5,826 nt of DNA from DATFNV01 sp035266225 (lineage in GTDB: Bacteria > Planctomycetota > Planctomycetia > Gemmatales > Gemmataceae): assembly GCA_035266225.1 (NCBI GenBank), contig DATFNV010000317.1, positions 1 to 5,826 on the forward strand, read 5' to 3'. Each line of letters starts with the position of its first letter. The first letter of the stretch is position 1. A program made the translations under genes and the position numbers. This document shows positions 4,926 to 5,826 of the stretch, one piece after another. The notes under the pieces are model-generated. The model had not been told where the DNA came from and did not search any database. It saw only the letters and a list, made by a program, of their open reading frames with translations.

Positions 4926-5826
4926 ATGCGCGTCTTCGTCTATGAGCACACCTGCGCCCTGGCCGACCCGTCCGCCGCCGGCTCGCTCGCCGCGGAGGGG
5001 CGAGCGATGCTGTCCGCCGTACTCGATGACTTCCGCCGCGTCTCCGGCGTCGAGCCGATCACTCTCGGGGCAGGCGAGGGGCGCGAGGCGTTCTGTGAGC
5101 TGGCCCGCTCGGCCGACTGGACCTTGCTGATCGCGCCGGAGTTCGACGGCATCCTGGCCGAGCGCTGCCGCTGGGCGGAGGAGGCCGGCGGGCGTCTGCT
5201 CGGCCCATCCTCAGAAGCCGTGCGCCTCACCGCCGACAAGTGGCTGACGGCGCGTCACCTGCAGGCTGCGGCTGTGCCGACGCCGCCGTGTGTACTGCTG
5301 CCTGAGCCAGCCCCGTTCCCGGCCGTGCTCAAGCCGCGCGACGGGGCCGGATCGCAGGCCACTTTTCTGGTCCGCAATAAACGGGAGTTGGCGCGCCGTT
5401 CCCGGCAGGCCGTCGCGGAGGGGTGGCGCGGACCGCTGATCCTGCAGCCCTTCGTCCCGGGGATGGCGGCGAGCGTGGCGTTCCTCGTCGGCCCCGGGCG
5501 CTGCGTGCCGTTGCTGCCGGCGGCGCAGCACCTCTCCGACGACGGGCGTTTCCGCTACCTCGGTGGCAGCGTGCCGCTCCCCGTCGAGTTGCGCGACCGG
5601 GCCGTGAACCTGGCCCGCCGCGCGGTCGAGGCGGTATCCGGGCTGCGCGGCTACGTCGGCGTCGATGAGGTGCTCGGCGACATGGATCAGGTAATCGAGA
5701 TCAACCCGCGCTTGACGACGTCCTACGTCGGGTTGCGTGCGCTGGCCGAGACAAACCTCGCCGAAGCGATGCTGCGGGTGGCGGCCGGGGAGGAGGTGAC
5801 ACTGCGCTGGCGCAAGGGGGAGGTGC
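4926..5826 (+). CDS. ATP-grasp ligase, MfnD/ORF17-like, 3' end outside window
   Basis: The frame from ATG 4926 stays open to the window end, giving 300 residues with no stop. It begins MRVFVYEHTCA, with a short Rossmann-like N-terminal domain (1-100, including AEGRAMLSAVLDDF and LLIAPEFDGIL). The ATP-grasp fold follows: LTADKWLTARHL (101-112), AVLKPRDGAGSQ (133-144, with Lys136 and the Gly-rich loop), LILQPFVPGMAASVAFLV (171-188), and the metal-binding end GVDEVL with Asp247, then EINPRLTTSYVGLR (258-271, with Glu258, Asn260 and Arg262). Family members join a carboxylate to an amine through an acyl phosphate using ATP and Mg2+. The layout and the NPRLTTSY ending resemble MfnD, the archaeal tyramine-glutamate ligase of methanofuran synthesis, and the related proteins of methylotrophs and planctomycetes. 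The exact substrate cannot be read from sequence, so no symbol is given. No clear Shine-Dalgarno site precedes the start, which is chosen because the first beta-strand begins there. Confidence 0.88.
   Translation, partial: MRVFVYEHTCALADPSAAGSLAAEGRAMLSAVLDDFRRVSGVEPITLGAGEGREAFCELARSADWTLLIAPEFDGILAERCRWAEEAGGRLLGPSSEAVRLTADKWLTARHLQAAAVPTPPCVLLPEPAPFPAVLKPRDGAGSQATFLVRNKRELARRSRQAVAEGWRGPLILQPFVPGMAASVAFLVGPGRCVPLLPAAQHLSDDGRFRYLGGSVPLPVELRDRAVNLARRAVEAVSGLRGYVGVDEVLGDMDQVIEINPRLTTSYVGLRALAETNLAEAMLRVAAGEEVTLRWRKGEV

Overview
The window is GC-rich (about 65% by eye, with strong G/C preference at third codon positions). It carries four genes, all on the + strand, separated by gaps of about 80 to 250 bases. 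The gene families, the oversized lipoprotein TolC-like channel, the methylofuran-type ATP-grasp protein and the dispersed hairpin repeats together suggest a planctomycete, probably from the Gemmata lineage. This assignment comes from family resemblance, not from a marker gene.

Layout. 1-106: end of an upstream gap, with a weak terminator-like hairpin and a T6 run. 107-1873: complete arginyl-tRNA synthetase (argS). 1874-1933: a perfect 28-bp inverted repeat with a 4-base loop, starting at the base after the argS stop codon. 1959-2324: a small two-helix membrane protein resembling the Mpo1-like (DUF962) family. 2325-2574: a 250-base gap that probably holds the promoter of the next gene. 2575-4845: a large outer-membrane efflux lipoprotein (TolC/OEP family) with an unusual insertion and a 150-residue Pro/Ser/Thr-rich tail. 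4870-4909: a second, shorter copy of the hairpin repeat. 4926 to the window end: a 3'-truncated ATP-grasp ligase resembling the MfnD/ORF17-type enzymes of methanofuran/methylofuran synthesis.

The genes do not form an evident pathway: translation, a possible lipid-related membrane protein, export, and cofactor ligation. Each is probably transcribed alone or in loose read-through. The hairpin repeats follow two of the three complete genes and may act as boundaries between transcription units.

No previously undescribed multi-gene system is visible. The most distinctive element is the repeat family. Its long hairpin is built from smaller palindromes nested in each arm, and the second copy looks like an internal-deletion derivative of the first. 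The other items of interest are the ATP-grasp gene (a possible link to tetrahydromethanopterin/methylofuran C1 metabolism in a bacterium), the Mpo1-like protein, and the architecture of the TolC-like protein.
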